Part shown: one piece after another, positions 38,946-48,013 of the stretch
Numbering within the stretch: the first letter of the stretch is position 1
Layout of the letters: every line of letters begins with the position of its first letter
Source of the DNA: Methylobacterium sp. SyP6R
GTDB lineage: Bacteria > Pseudomonadota > Alphaproteobacteria > Rhizobiales > Beijerinckiaceae
DNA: 64,000 nucleotides
Direction: 5' to 3'
Assembly (NCBI RefSeq): GCF_019216885.1
Contig: NZ_JAAQRC020000001.1
Location: forward strand, 1 to 64,000
Program-made: the position numbers and the translations under genes
The notes under the pieces: generated by a model
Told to the model about the DNA's origin: nothing
Databases searched by the model: none
What the model saw: the letters and a program-made list of their open reading frames with translations, nothing else

Positions 38946-38987
38946 CAGACATAATTTTTCCTGCAAATATAAAATTGTAGCGATCAT

Positions 38988-39010
38988 CCCCTGGCAAAGC
39001 TGGGGGTTTT
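38988..39010 (+). terminator. Weak intrinsic terminator after ygfZ
   Basis: CCCC-T-GGC, loop AAA, GCT-GGGG with a bulged T, followed by GTTTT. The short stem plus T-run lies 43 nt after the ygfZ stop. Confidence 0.5.
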
Positions 39011-39479
39011 AGAAACGATCCGCTCACGGTGCTGCACCTGAGCAACATCCTATTTGATTCGATACATCTATACTAAAAATAAATCCAACTTTTGAATCTT
39101 GGCGGCTTGCAAATCCCTCATCATTTGAGAGAAAGCGTAAGCCGTGACGTCGATCCGTGCCTGCCGTTGCAAAGATCGCCGCTCACGGCATCGGATGCTG
39201 TCCACAAAAATACTTCATGACCCGTTAAATCGCTACTGACAACCCAGCAAATCTGATTTTTTCTATCATGATAATAAGTATTTCAATATCGATTTATCTG
39301 TATAGCAATAAACAAAGACCAAATTTCTCTTTTTAAAGAAATTATATTCATGAGATTTCTTGCATTATTGTGAACATTAGAAAGTAAACATGTAAGAACA
39401 TTGACAAGCCATGGAAATGTTTTATAAACAATCACGCACATATGGTCCGGGCGATAAAGCATCTCGGAGGACTGCAGGT
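39011..39479. other. AT-rich gene-free stretch
   Basis: About 470 nt of visibly AT-rich DNA between ygfZ and an orphan secreted-protein gene. Short frames on both strands lack ribosome-binding sites or family resemblance. It probably contains the promoter of the orphan and marks the edge of transferred DNA. Confidence 0.45.
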
Positions 39480-40205
39480 ATGTTTTTCCGATTGGTCGCC
39501 CTACCGATCTTTGCTTCCACCTGCTACGCTTCAGTTTTAGGCGCCAAGGAGCTGAATACCTCTCAGATATCATTAATTCGAGAAACGGTTACAAATATTT
39601 GTAATACGGTTAGCGGTGCAAAGGGGCTAAAAACAGAAGCTCAGATTGCAGGTGATGTCAAAGCTCAGTTAGGAGGTTTGGCCGGAAAACTGGCAACCGC
39701 TGGATTGGAAGGCCAGACATCAATTCGCCGCGACGCTTTCGAAGGGTTGTCCCAAGAAGCAACGGCTGAGGCCCTGCAAGGAGATCGCCTTTGCAGAGAG
39801 CGATTATTTGTGATAATGTTTGACACTACCAACAGAGAAATAAACAACATACCACATAACATCGTGAACAAGCCGCAGCTCAACGAGCCGAGCGCGAGAG
39901 ACTCGTTCGTTGGGGAGTGGGTTGGAACCGTGATATGCCAAAACGATAAAAATTTTTTGATAACCCTCGACATCAAGAAACAGAACGGGGACACAGCTTC
40001 TGGCACCGCGGATTGGCGCGGCCATCTTTCAGGAGGTGCGGGATTTAGGCTGGTGCCGGATCCAAGTCTCAAAGGAACGCCATCGTATATCTATATTCCG
40101 AACATACCAGATGTATATTCATATAAATTTACCAGAATCAACAAAGACAAACTCGTTGGCCAGTCGACAGGATCTGAAAAATGCGACATTATATTGGAGA
40201 GATAA
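39480..40205 (+). CDS. Putative secreted orphan protein in AT-rich DNA
   Basis: A 241-residue protein. ATG at 39480 follows a strong CGGAGG nine nt upstream and gives a signal peptide MFFRLVALPIFASTCYASVL, so it is preferred over the upstream Met at 39411. The mature N-terminal half is helical (KELNTSQISLIRETVTNICN). The C-terminal half looks like a beta domain (DSFVGEWVGTVICQNDKNFL, then GTADWRGHLSGG), reminiscent of small lipocalin-like or DUF-type periplasmic folds. Two Cys may pair (VICQ and EKCDII). GC content is far below its neighbours, suggesting horizontal acquisition. Family not recognised. Confidence 0.75.
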   Translation: MFFRLVALPIFASTCYASVLGAKELNTSQISLIRETVTNICNTVSGAKGLKTEAQIAGDVKAQLGGLAGKLATAGLEGQTSIRRDAFEGLSQEATAEALQGDRLCRERLFVIMFDTTNREINNIPHNIVNKPQLNEPSARDSFVGEWVGTVICQNDKNFLITLDIKKQNGDTASGTADWRGHLSGGAGFRLVPDPSLKGTPSYIYIPNIPDVYSYKFTRINKDKLVGQSTGSEKCDIILER

Positions 40206-40317
40206 ATCGACAACTACAATTTCTTCAACGGCGTGAATTTGATTATCGCATCAAGTAAATCCACCGACTTGACCTCATACGTCATCGAGCGTCGAATTTA
40301 GTGCACGCTCGATGAAA

Positions 40318-40605
40318 CTAATCTTTCATCCCAAGTTTCTTGTTCGCCTCCGCATGCTCGGGCCACACCGCCCTGAGCACGAACACCCTGATCGCCGAGG
40401 ACAGATTCTGCTCGCCGCGCTCCGCATCGATCCGCCCGACCAGCGCCTGGACCGAGAGCCCCCGCGCCACGGCGAGTTGACGCAACGCCTCCCAGAACGC
40501 CGCCTCGAGCGACACGCTGGTGCGGTGGCCGGCGATGACGAGGGAGCGCTTGAGCAACCCGCCCTCGGGCAGGGCGCCCGACGGCGGATCGCCAGCGAGG
40601 CTCAT
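40318..40605 (-). CDS. Ribbon-helix-helix domain protein downstream of fumC
   Basis: A 95-residue protein with the RHH-type core KRSLVIAGHRTSVSLEAAFW followed by EALRQLAVARGLSVQALVGR. It overlaps the upstream DUF4169 gene by 4 nt (ATGA). The trio fumC, DUF4169, RHH is a recurring alphaproteobacterial arrangement. It probably binds DNA, but its target is unknown. The larger frame upstream of 40605 is not homologous. Confidence 0.85.
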   Translation of the reverse strand: MSLAGDPPSGALPEGGLLKRSLVIAGHRTSVSLEAAFWEALRQLAVARGLSVQALVGRIDAERGEQNLSSAIRVFVLRAVWPEHAEANKKLGMKD

Positions 40606-40793
40606 GCCTCGCCGTCGGGGGTCTTCAGCCGGTGGCCCTCGTGCCGGGCGGTCTCCAGGCTCTTGCGGGCCTCCTCGCGGGTCTTCGCCGCCTTCGGGCG
40701 GCCGAAGACGACGCGGTTCTCCACCGCCTGGGCCTCCTTGGCGGCCCGCTCGCGGGCCTTGCGGACCTGCTTCAGGTTGATGATCTCGGCCAT
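40602..40793 (-). CDS. DUF4169 family small protein
   Basis: A 63-residue, highly charged helical protein: MAEIINLKQVRKARERAAKE, then FGRPKAAKTREEARKSLETA and RHEGHRLKTPD. This is the DUF4169 pattern. It is coupled to the following RHH gene and lies downstream of fumC across a dispersed repeat. The Met at 40793 starts homology. Function unknown. Confidence 0.88.
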   Translation of the reverse strand: MAEIINLKQVRKARERAAKEAQAVENRVVFGRPKAAKTREEARKSLETARHEGHRLKTPDGEA

Positions 40794-40824
40794 GACCCGA
40801 TCCTCCGCGCCCCCGCCACCCTGA

Positions 40825-40927
40825 GAGCATTTTCCGACGAAGTGGAGACCGGTTCGTCGTAGAAAATGCGGCACAATCAAAAACCTAGAGAGCTTCGCGA
40901 TGGCGCTGCCATCGCGAAGCTCTCTAG
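40825..40927 (+). repeat. Dispersed repeat, GAGCATTTTCCGACG family, full copy with long hairpin
   Basis: Begins gagcattttccgacgaagtg, continues with ccggttcgtcgtagaaaatgcggc and ends in a perfect 19-bp inverted repeat (40885-40927) with a 5-nt loop: ctagagagcttcgcgatgg / ccatcgcgaagctctctag. Other copies are at 24431, 44843, 48353 and 48455. This is the best preserved one and sits between fumC and DUF4169. Confidence 0.9.
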
Positions 40928-40976
40928 AAACGCCCCGCGCGGCGATAAGCTGCGCGGGGCGGGCGTCAGATTGCGG

Positions 40977-42386
40977 TTATTCGGCGCTCGGCGCCAGCAT
41001 GTCCTCGGGCCGCACCACCGCGTCGAACTGCGCCTCGGTGACGTAGCCGAGGCGAAGCGCCTCCTGCTTCAGCGTGGTGCCGTTCTTGTGCGCGGTCTTG
41101 GCGATCTCGGCGGCCTTGTCGTAGCCGATCGAGGGCGCGAGCGCGGTGACGAGCATCAGCGAGCGGCTCATCAGGTCGGCGATGCGGTCGCGGTTCGGCT
41201 TGATGCCGACGACGCAATTGTCGGCAAAGCTCACCGCGGCGTCGGCCAAGAGCCGCACCGATTGCAGCACCGCGTTGGCGATCACCGGCTTGTAGACGTT
41301 CAGCTCCAGGTGGCCCTGGCTGCCGGCCATCGACACGGTGGTACCGTTGCCGACCACCTGGCAGCACACCATCGTCAGCGCCTCGGCCTGGGTCGGGTTG
41401 ACCTTGCCGGGCATGATCGAGGAGCCGGGCTCGTTCTCGGGCAGCGAGATCTCGCCGAGACCCGAGCGCGGGCCGGAGCCCATCAGGCGGATGTCGTTGG
41501 CGATCTTGAACAGGCCGCTCGCCAGCGCGTTGAGCGCGCCCTGCGTGAAGACCAGGGCGTCGTGGGTCGCCAGCGCCTCGAACTTGTTGTCGGCCGAGGT
41601 GAAGGGCAGCCCGGTCAGCTCCGCCACCTTGGCGGCGAACTTTTCGGCGAAATCGGGATGCGCGTTGAGGCCGGTGCCGACCGCCGTGCCGCCCTGCGCC
41701 AGCGCCAGCACGCCGGGCAGCGTGGCGCCGACGCGGGCGCCGCCGAGCGCCACCTGGGCGGCGTAGCCGGAGAATTCCTGGCCGAGCGTGACCGGGGTCG
41801 CGTCCTGCAGGTGGGTGCGGCCGATCTTGACGATCTCGCCGAATTCCTTGGCCTTGGCGTCGAGGGCGGCGTGCAGGTGCTGGAGCGCCGGCATCAGCCG
41901 GTCGTTGATCTCGCGCGCCACCGCGATGTGCATCGCGGTCGGGAAGGTGTCGTTCGAGGACTGGCCGCGGTTGACGTGGTCGTTGGGGTGGACCGGCGAC
42001 TTGCCGCCGCGCTGTCCGCCGAGGCGCTCGTTGGCGAGGCTGCCGATGACCTCGTTGGCGTTCATGTTCGACTGGGTGCCCGAGCCGGTCTGCCAGACCA
42101 CCAGCGGGAACTCGTCGTCGTGCCGGCCCTCGACCACCTCGGCGGCCGAGGCCGCGATGGCCTGCGCGAGCTTCGGCTCCAGCACGCCGAGATCCTGGTT
42201 CACCAGGGCCGCGGCCTGCTTGACGAGGCCGAGCGCGTGGACGAGGGGTGCGGGCATCCGCTCGGTGCCGATGCGGAAATTCTGGATCGAGCGCTGGGTC
42301 TGGGCACCCCAGTAGCGGTGCGCCGGGACTTCGATCGGCCCGAACGTATCGGATTCCGTGCGGGTGGTTGTCTCGGTCGGCGACAT
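40977..42386 (-). CDS. fumC: Fumarate hydratase class II FumC
   Basis: Iron-independent fumarase of the TCA cycle, 469 residues. Diagnostic segments: [20 protein letters not shown] at the start, [13 protein letters not shown], the active-site His/Ser loop [13 protein letters not shown] and [19 protein letters not shown]. Length and sequence are standard. It is followed on the same strand by a repeat and then the DUF4169 and RHH genes, and is divergent from the P450 gene. Confidence 0.97.
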   Translation of the reverse strand: MSPTETTTRTESDTFGPIEVPAHRYWGAQTQRSIQNFRIGTERMPAPLVHALGLVKQAAALVNQDLGVLEPKLAQAIAASAAEVVEGRHDDEFPLVVWQTGSGTQSNMNANEVIGSLANERLGGQRGGKSPVHPNDHVNRGQSSNDTFPTAMHIAVAREINDRLMPALQHLHAALDAKAKEFGEIVKIGRTHLQDATPVTLGQEFSGYAAQVALGGARVGATLPGVLALAQGGTAVGTGLNAHPDFAEKFAAKVAELTGLPFTSADNKFEALATHDALVFTQGALNALASGLFKIANDIRLMGSGPRSGLGEISLPENEPGSSIMPGKVNPTQAEALTMVCCQVVGNGTTVSMAGSQGHLELNVYKPVIANAVLQSVRLLADAAVSFADNCVVGIKPNRDRIADLMSRSLMLVTALAPSIGYDKAAEIAKTAHKNGTTLKQEALRLGYVTEAQFDAVVRPEDMLAPSAE

Positions 42387-42489
42387 CTTGGCCTCTTTGG
42401 CGGTGCGAAACGGCGCCTACTTAAGCCAAGAGTGGCGATTGCGCGATGCCCCGGCACGCCTCGAATCACGCCACCGTCAAGGAGTCCGG

Positions 42490-43881
42490 ATGCCCTCCCC
42501 TGCGGCGGCCGTGGCCGCCCCCTTCCGTCCCGCCGTGCCCCGCCCGCGCACCGAGCCGATGGGGCTGTTCGCTTTTCTCCGTGCCGCCCGCGCCAACCCG
42601 CTGACCACCTGGTACGCGGAGCATTTCGAGCAGCCGATCGTCACCGGCGAGGGCGCGCTCGGCCGGGTCACGGTGGTGAGCGATCCGGCCGCGATCCGCC
42701 ACGTGCTGGTCGACAACGCCGCCAATTACCGCAAGGACGACCTGCAGCGCCGGGTGCTGGCACCGGGCCTCGGCAACGGCCTCCTCACCGCCGAGGGCGA
42801 CGAGTGGCGCCTCCAGCGGCGTACCCTCGCCCCCATCTTCTCGCCCCGCCACGTCGCCCGCTTCGAGGCGCCGATGGCGGAGGCCGCCAGCCGCCTCGCC
42901 CGCCGGATGAGGAAGCGGGACGGGCAGAGCGTCGATGCCGCGCTCGAGATGACCCGCGTCACCCTCGACGTGCTGGAACGCACCATCTTCACCCACGGCC
43001 TCTCCCGCGAGCCCGACGCGCTCGGGCGCGCCATCACCCGCTACTTCGAGGCGCTGGGGCCCATCGACCCCCTCGACGTGTTCGGCATGCCCGACTGGGT
43101 GCCGCGGATTGGCCGGCTCAAGGCGCGGCCGGCGCTCCGCTTCTTCGCCGAGGTGGTGGACGAGCTGATCGAGCGCCGCCGGGCCCTGGTCGCGTCGGGG
43201 GCAGAGGCTCCGCACGACCTCCTGACCCTGCTTCTGAAGGCGCAGGACCCGGAGACCGGCCGCGGCCTGTCCGACCTGGAGGTGCGGGCCAACATCGTCA
43301 CCTTCATCGGCGCCGGCCACGAGACCACCGCCAACGCCTTGACCTGGACGCTCTACTGCCTGTCGCAGGACGGCGCGGCGCGGCAGAGCGTGGAGACCGA
43401 GATCGACGCCGCCTTCGCCGCAAACCCCGCTCCGGGCTCGGACACCCTGCCCCGCACCAGGGCGGCCCTGGACGAGGCGATGCGCCTGTTTCCGCCGGTG
43501 CCGTTCATGAGCCGGCAGGCGCTCGCCGCGGACCGGATCGGCCGGATCAAGATCCCGCGCGGCTCGCTGGTGACGGTCGCGCCCTACGTGCTGCACCGCC
43601 ACCGCCGGCTCTGGGACGAGCCCGACGCCTTCATCCCCGAGCGCTTCCTGCCGGAGAACCGCGCGGCAATCGACCGCTTCGCCTACCTGCCCTTCGGGGC
43701 CGGCCCGCGCATCTGCATCGGCGCGAGCTTTTCCGTGATGGAGGCGACCCTGGTGCTCGCCCACCTGCTCCACGCGGTGCGCCTCGACCGGGCGCCGGAG
43801 GCCGGGCCGGTGGTGCCGCTGCACCGGGTGACGCTCCGACCGCGGGACGGCTTGCGGATGCGGGTGACGGCACGGGGGTGA
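42490..43881 (+). CDS. Cytochrome P450
   Basis: A 463-residue soluble P450. The I-helix oxygen-activation motif FIGAGHETTANAL, the K-helix EAMR, the PERF-type segment FIPERFLPE and the heme-ligand loop PFGAGPRICIG with Cys409 are all intact. The long N-terminal Pro-rich region has no membrane anchor. The general sequence style (fatty-acid or CYP102/4-like) does not fix a substrate. No ferredoxin or reductase gene is adjacent. ATG at 42490 is chosen since the upstream part is antisense to fumC. A broken sulfonate-binding-protein gene follows. Confidence 0.93.
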   Translation: MPSPAAAVAAPFRPAVPRPRTEPMGLFAFLRAARANPLTTWYAEHFEQPIVTGEGALGRVTVVSDPAAIRHVLVDNAANYRKDDLQRRVLAPGLGNGLLTAEGDEWRLQRRTLAPIFSPRHVARFEAPMAEAASRLARRMRKRDGQSVDAALEMTRVTLDVLERTIFTHGLSREPDALGRAITRYFEALGPIDPLDVFGMPDWVPRIGRLKARPALRFFAEVVDELIERRRALVASGAEAPHDLLTLLLKAQDPETGRGLSDLEVRANIVTFIGAGHETTANALTWTLYCLSQDGAARQSVETEIDAAFAANPAPGSDTLPRTRAALDEAMRLFPPVPFMSRQALAADRIGRIKIPRGSLVTVAPYVLHRHRRLWDEPDAFIPERFLPENRAAIDRFAYLPFGAGPRICIGASFSVMEATLVLAHLLHAVRLDRAPEAGPVVPLHRVTLRPRDGLRMRVTARG

Positions 43882-44046
43882 CCCGACGCCGGAGCCGCCT
43901 CTCTCTCCTGCCGCGCCTGGTCGGCTCCGCTCCAGGGCACCGGACCCGGCTGCGGTCCGTCGCCTGCGCCGGTGCTTTCGACGCCACCGGCCAACCCGAA
44001 CGACGGCCGGGCAATCGATCGGCGATCAGATGAGATCCCGAGCCGG

Positions 44047-44465
44047 TCATCGGACCGGAGGCGCCCAAATCCCGCGGGCGGCGGTGTCGACGGGGCGCGG
44101 CAGCAGCCCCTCGGCGCGGCACGCGCCGGCGATCGTCTGCCGCGCGGAGAGCCCGTCCCGGGTGACGGGCTCGACCGGGTCGCTGCGATGGGCATTCGCC
44201 GCCGGGACGATCTCGGGATCGAGCTTTTAGAGCGCGGCGAGCCGTGAGGCGGCTTCGGCCGGGTTCGCCTTCACCCAGGCCCCGGCCTGCGCGAGCTTGC
44301 CGAACAGGAGGCCCAGCACCGGCCCGTTCGCCGCCACGTCGGTGTCGGCGGCGAGGTCGTAACGCTTGTGGAGCGACAGCCCGGCCCCGACTCCGCCCCG
44401 ACGAGCGGCCCGAGACGCGCGAGCACGCGACCTTCGGGGAGGCGCTGCACCGCATCGTGTTCCAC
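44047..44465 (-). pseudogene. Degraded aliphatic-sulfonate-type solute-binding protein gene
   Basis: Three minus-strand pieces together reconstruct the C-terminal part of an SsuA-like protein. They are EHDAVQRLPEGRVLARLGPL in one frame (about 44390-44465), then AGLSLHKRYDLAADTDVAAN and AGAWVKANPAEAASRLAAL in another (44230-44390), and, after an in-frame TAA at 44227-44229, KLDPEIVPAANAHRSDPVEP continuing to VDTAARGIWAPP (44050-44226). One frameshift and one nonsense codon are needed, and the N-terminal half of the gene is missing. No intact ABC genes adjoin it, so this looks like a decayed remnant. Confidence 0.7.
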
Positions 44466-45406
44466 GGCGTGGCGCAGTGAGCCTGTTCGCCTGCCTCGCC
44501 CTCACCTCAACCCTGGTGCTGGCGCGCGGGGCGGGTGCGGTTCCGGGGTTGAGGCGGGCGGCACGGCGGCCGGGTGAGCGGGCGGGACGAGTGATGAAGC
44601 CGTAGGCTTCACACGCCTGAGCGAAGCCGCTTTCCGCATCGCGAAGCGATCAATCGGAAAGCGTATGAGGCATGACCGCAACCCCCGTCGAGCCTATGTC
44701 GATGAGGGGCGCGAAAACGAGCCCGCCCCTGTGACGGGTCGATGGCCGTCAGGTCCGCTGTGAACAGGGGACGGGGATGGGGGACGGAGGTCCGCCAATT
44801 CCTCATGAAACCGTTCGCATACCGGGAAGTTAACGCCCGCTGGAGCACTTCACGATCGCGCTGCAATCGCGACGCTCTCTGAGTCCTTGGTTTGCCGCAT
44901 TTTCTACGACGAACCGGTCTCCACGTCGTCGGAAAATGCTCTCATTGCGGGCTGGAACCGATGTCGAACACCAACTCGAGCTTCACCGACGCCAACGCTC
45001 CTACCCGCAGCTTCGGCAGTGACCACGACCCGGTGCTCGACGGTGTCACTCGTGGCCTCGAGGCGCTATTTCCCCCGTGTATCAGTTCGTGAGCCGAGAC
45101 GAGGACCCGGAGGCGGCGCAGAACGATCGCGAAGCGTGACGGGGTCCGATTCAGCCATCGGGCGTCGAGCGACATCGACATCGCCGATGTCGCCGCACTT
45201 GTTCCGGCCTGCATCCCGGCCGCAATCCTGGTACTCCGGCGGTGAACTCGACATCCTCGATCCTGGCGGCTCGCCATGAGGGCGCGCCGATGATCCGCTG
45301 TTCTGCGAACGTCGGACTTCTCGGCCGCCGCCGCCTCACTCCGAGATGGGACCGCCGACCCGGAGCAGCGTTGTCCAGCAAGGCGATCGGTAACGGAGCG
45401 ACGGGA
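44466..45406. other. Repeat-rich gene-free stretch
   Basis: About 940 nt with no convincing gene. It holds a hairpin element near 44625-44665 (gctttccg / cggaaagc) and the inverted copy of the dispersed repeat at 44843-44944. Short frames after 44960 are not family-like. It forms the left border of the accessory segment 45-48.5 kb. Confidence 0.5.
44843..44944 (-). repeat. Dispersed repeat, GAGCATTTTCCGACG family, inverted copy
   Basis: Read on the minus strand it begins gagcattttccgacgacgtgg, includes ccggttcgtcgtagaaaatgcggc and ends in a degenerate version of the terminal hairpin. Orientation is opposite to the pair at 48353-48557, so the two loci bracket 45.0-48.3 kb as inverted repeats. 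Confidence 0.85.
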
Positions 45407-45646
45407 ATGGCAAAGCTCTTCATCGCGCATGTCCGCGGACTGGTCGGCCAGCGTCCCCTCGTGACCGTGCGCGCCGCGGCGGAGGGCGAAGCGAGACTGT
45501 TCCTTGAGGCGGCATATCCGGACGATGAGGTGGTCGAGGTCGTTGAGGCCGGCGATTGGGTCAGTACGTCGGACACCGGCACGGAGGCCGGCGACGTGCG
45601 TGAGCATCCCGACACCGAGTGGCAGGCGTCGACGTCGGGCTTTTAG
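45407..45646 (+). CDS. Small hypothetical protein
   Basis: A 79-residue acidic protein: MAKLFIAHVRGLVGQRPLVT, then VRAAAEGEARLFLEAAYPDD and a disordered acidic tail (STSDTGTEAGDVREHPDTEW). ATG at 45407 has a GGAG upstream. The ordered part looks like a small alpha-beta domain. No family recognised. It lies 5 nt before the YjbR gene and is probably cotranscribed. Confidence 0.6.
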   Translation: MAKLFIAHVRGLVGQRPLVTVRAAAEGEARLFLEAAYPDDEVVEVVEAGDWVSTSDTGTEAGDVREHPDTEWQASTSGF

Positions 45647-45651
45647 AGGGG

Positions 45652-46020
45652 GTGCCCTGTCTGCCGGAGGACGTTCGCGCGCTGGCCCTCATGCTGCCGG
45701 AGGCGATCGAGGGAGCGCACCAGGGCCATCCTGACTTCCGGGTCGGCGGCCGGATCTTCGCGACCCTCTGGACGGATGAGGATCGTGTCGTCGTGAAGCT
45801 GACACCCGAGCTGCAGGCGGAAATGGCAGAGGCTCGGCCCGCTGGGTTCGAGCCGGTGCCTGGTGCGTGGGGCTCCCGCGGCTGGACCAGCGTCGATCTG
45901 TCTGCAGTGGAGGAGGAGGTGCTGCGCGGCGCTCTCCTCGCGGCGTGGAAGACTGCTGCACCACCCGGCCTCGTGGCGCGGTTCGCCGCGCTTGCCGTCG
46001 ACCCGGACGACGATCGGTGA
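45652..46020 (+). CDS. MmcQ/YjbR family DNA-binding protein
   Basis: A 122-residue CyaY-like fold protein of the YjbR group. The pattern LPEDVRALALMLPEAIEGAH followed by GHPDFRVGGRIFATLW and VVVKLTPELQAEM is diagnostic, and the C-terminal GWTSVDLSAVEEEVLRGALL completes the domain. The start is taken as GTG at 45652, where homology begins; a GTG at 45619 is also in frame. Biochemical role is unclear despite the family name. Confidence 0.85.
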   Translation: MPCLPEDVRALALMLPEAIEGAHQGHPDFRVGGRIFATLWTDEDRVVVKLTPELQAEMAEARPAGFEPVPGAWGSRGWTSVDLSAVEEEVLRGALLAAWKTAAPPGLVARFAALAVDPDDDR

Positions 46021-46180
46021 AGGAGGAGCGAGGGCGCCCGATACGGCACCGCGCAATGCGGCTTGCACGCCGAGCATCGGCGCCGCCGCCGGTGACCTCT
46101 GTTGCAGTACAGGGCCATGGGCGGCCTGTATCCGTCACCTGAGCCTGACAAGCGTGTCAGCCACGGGCTAAACCTCCCGG

Positions 46181-46990
46181 ATGTCACAGACACTTGTCCC
46201 GGGTCGTAGCTGCGGCCCTTGTACCGCATGCTGTCAGGTTCTTGAGGTGAAGGCTCTCGCCAAGCCGGCCGGCATCCTATGTGAGCACAGCACAGGTGCG
46301 TCCTGTGGTATTTACCGTGATCGCCCGCGGGCGTGCGCCAAATGGTACTGCCTCTGGCGTAAGATCGGGGCGCTCCCAGACGAGTTGAGGCCCGATCGAT
46401 CGGGTGTACTACTCTCCCTCGAAACCGACCCCACCGCAGACGATCCGTTTCTTCGCACTCGTATCGTCTGCCGAGCGGTATACAGCGCCGATGATCTCGA
46501 TCGGTGGGAGGCGATCGAAGCCGTCGCGATGTTCGCGCGCGAAGGCTCGCTACCGGTCTGGACGGCCGCCGGACAGAGGGAGTCCCTCACCTACCCGCAC
46601 GAGGTGCATGCAGACCATCTTCGAAGCGCCATTCTGGGCGCGGAAGCGCCGGCGCTGCCAGACCCGGAGGCTGCAGCCTGGCGGCGGAAACTCGGCTTCG
46701 AGCTCGGGGATGCGAATTGCGCGGGAGACGGCGAGCCACCGGATCGGCTAAAGCGCATATCCATCCATGGAGGTACGCTTATGGCAACCGGTACGGTGAA
46801 GTGGTTCAACGGAACCAAGGGCTTCGGTTTCATCCAGCCCGACGACGGCGGACAGGATGTGTTCGTCCATATCTCTGCGGTGGAGAAGGCAGGCCTTCGC
46901 GACCTCGCGGACGGCCAGAAAATCTCTTACGAGGTGGTGGTCGACCAGCGGCGCGGCAAATCATCTGCAGAAAATCTGAAGATCGATTAA
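46181..46990 (+). CDS. Cysteine-cluster (YkgJ-like) protein reading in frame into cold-shock domain
   Basis: The 269-residue frame starts with a Cys cluster of the YkgJ/UPF0153 kind: CGPCTACC (about 12-19), further Cys in [20 protein letters not shown] and CAKWYCLW, likely binding zinc or iron. After about 200 residues it continues without any stop into a complete cold-shock domain ([11 protein letters not shown] onward). Either this is a genuine YkgJ-CSD fusion, or the stop of the first gene was lost and cspA is expressed from its own strong Shine-Dalgarno (see the next entry). The C-terminal end of the first part, [20 protein letters not shown], has lower conservation character. ATG at 46181. 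Confidence 0.75.
   Translation: MSQTLVPGRSCGPCTACCQVLEVKALAKPAGILCEHSTGASCGIYRDRPRACAKWYCLWRKIGALPDELRPDRSGVLLSLETDPTADDPFLRTRIVCRAVYSADDLDRWEAIEAVAMFAREGSLPVWTAAGQRESLTYPHEVHADHLRSAILGAEAPALPDPEAAAWRRKLGFELGDANCAGDGEPPDRLKRISIHGGTLMATGTVKWFNGTKGFGFIQPDDGGQDVFVHISAVEKAGLRDLADGQKISYEVVVDQRRGKSSAENLKID
46781..46990 (+). CDS. cspA: Cold shock protein (CspA family)
   Basis: A 69-residue OB-fold RNA chaperone: [20 protein letters not shown] with the RNP1 motif KGFGFI, and [14 protein letters not shown] with RNP2 VFVHI. ATG at 46781 is preceded by GGAGGT (46769-46774) at 6-nt spacing, one of the strongest ribosome-binding sites in the window, so independent translation is very likely even though the upstream frame reads through it. 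A perfect 11-bp hairpin follows at 47001-47029. Confidence 0.93.
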   Translation: MATGTVKWFNGTKGFGFIQPDDGGQDVFVHISAVEKAGLRDLADGQKISYEVVVDQRRGKSSAENLKID

Positions 46991-47000
46991 GATTTTTCTC

Positions 47001-47029
47001 GTGACGGCGGCGATCAGAGCCGCCGTCAC
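47001..47029. terminator. Perfect hairpin downstream of cspA
   Basis: GTGACGGCGGC, loop GATCAGA, GCCGCCGTCAC: a perfect 11-bp stem 10 nt after the cspA stop. No T-run follows (ccacaaaaaac), but position and strength fit termination or 3'-end protection of cspA mRNA. The remaining 270 nt to azlC contain only a frame that would have to start inside this hairpin. Confidence 0.7.
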
Positions 47030-47299
47030 CCACAAAAAACGCATAATCCAATTACCGTCTCCCACCCTGCGCCAGGCATCCCATCACCTTTTAATAATAG
47101 AACGAGATCTCTTATCCGCGAGCAGGGCGCTGCACGACACGTCGATAGGCGGCATTACGAGGCTGGAAGCGCTGGCTCAAGATTGCGCGATGATGGCCTA
47201 CCTTGCCGAACGGGATGGCAATCAGGAGTTCGCCGCGACTCTGTCCACTCGCTGCGATAGCTGATACCGCGGGACGCTCTCATCGACGGGGTAACGCCT

Positions 47300-48013
47300 A
47301 TGCGGCCTTCGGGCATGTCAGCCGGGACGAGTCGGAGCGAAGCTCTGGAGGGCGTCGTCGACATCGCGCCGGCTGCAATCGCTGCGGTGCCGATCGGATT
47401 GCTGTTCGGCGCTCTGGCCGCGAGCAAGGGCCTCTCGATCGCCGAGGTCGCCCTCATGTCCGCGCTGGTCTGTGCCGGTGGGGCGCAATTCGCGATCATC
47501 GAACTCTGGACGTACCCTCTCGCGATCGGGACGCTCGTGGCCTCGACCGCCCTCATCAATCTCCGCCACATCCTGATGGGAGCATCCCTCGCGCCCAAGA
47601 CGGGTGCGTTCGGCCCCTGGCAGCGCCTGCTCACGTTCTACGCGCTCGTCGACGAGACCTGGGCTTTCGGCGAGCGGCGAGCGGCCGCCCGTTCCCTGAC
47701 GCCGGCCTATTTCGGTGCCATGGGGGCGACGCTCTGGATCAACTGGGTGACCTGTTCGACGCTGGGCGCCGCCGCGGGGTCCTTGCTGGGTGACCCACGG
47801 TCCGTCGGCGCCGACTTCGCGTTCACGGCCCTCTTCATCGGCATCGTCGCGGCCCTTTGGCGGGGTCGCAGCACGGCGGTGCCGGTCATTGCCGCAGCGG
47901 TCGCCGGAGCATTGTGCTACCGGCTCGTCGGCTCGCCCTGGCACGTGATGGCCGGCGCCGCTGCCGGCATCGCAGGGGCGGCGCTCGCCTGGCGCCCGGA
48001 CGAGGCCCGATGA
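47300..48013 (+). CDS. azlC: AzlC family branched-chain amino acid export permease
   Basis: Large subunit of the AzlCD exporter, 237 residues with 5-7 hydrophobic segments. The signature is clear: DIAPAAIAAVPIGLLFGALA, MSALVCAGGAQFAIIELW, INLRHILMGASLAP and ALVDETWAF. ATG at 47300; a second Met at 47315 is possible. It overlaps azlD by 4 nt. Confidence 0.93.
   Translation: MRPSGMSAGTSRSEALEGVVDIAPAAIAAVPIGLLFGALAASKGLSIAEVALMSALVCAGGAQFAIIELWTYPLAIGTLVASTALINLRHILMGASLAPKTGAFGPWQRLLTFYALVDETWAFGERRAAARSLTPAYFGAMGATLWINWVTCSTLGAAAGSLLGDPRSVGADFAFTALFIGIVAALWRGRSTAVPVIAAAVAGALCYRLVGSPWHVMAGAAAGIAGAALAWRPDEAR

Noticed and set aside
42466..43824. 452-residue minus-strand frame
   Set aside because: Antisense to the cytochrome P450 gene, which has all its catalytic motifs on the plus strand.
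47001..47264. 87-residue plus-strand frame after cspA
   Set aside because: Its only start (GTG) is the first base of a perfect hairpin and there is no ribosome-binding site; it has no recognised family. Kept out of the gene list.
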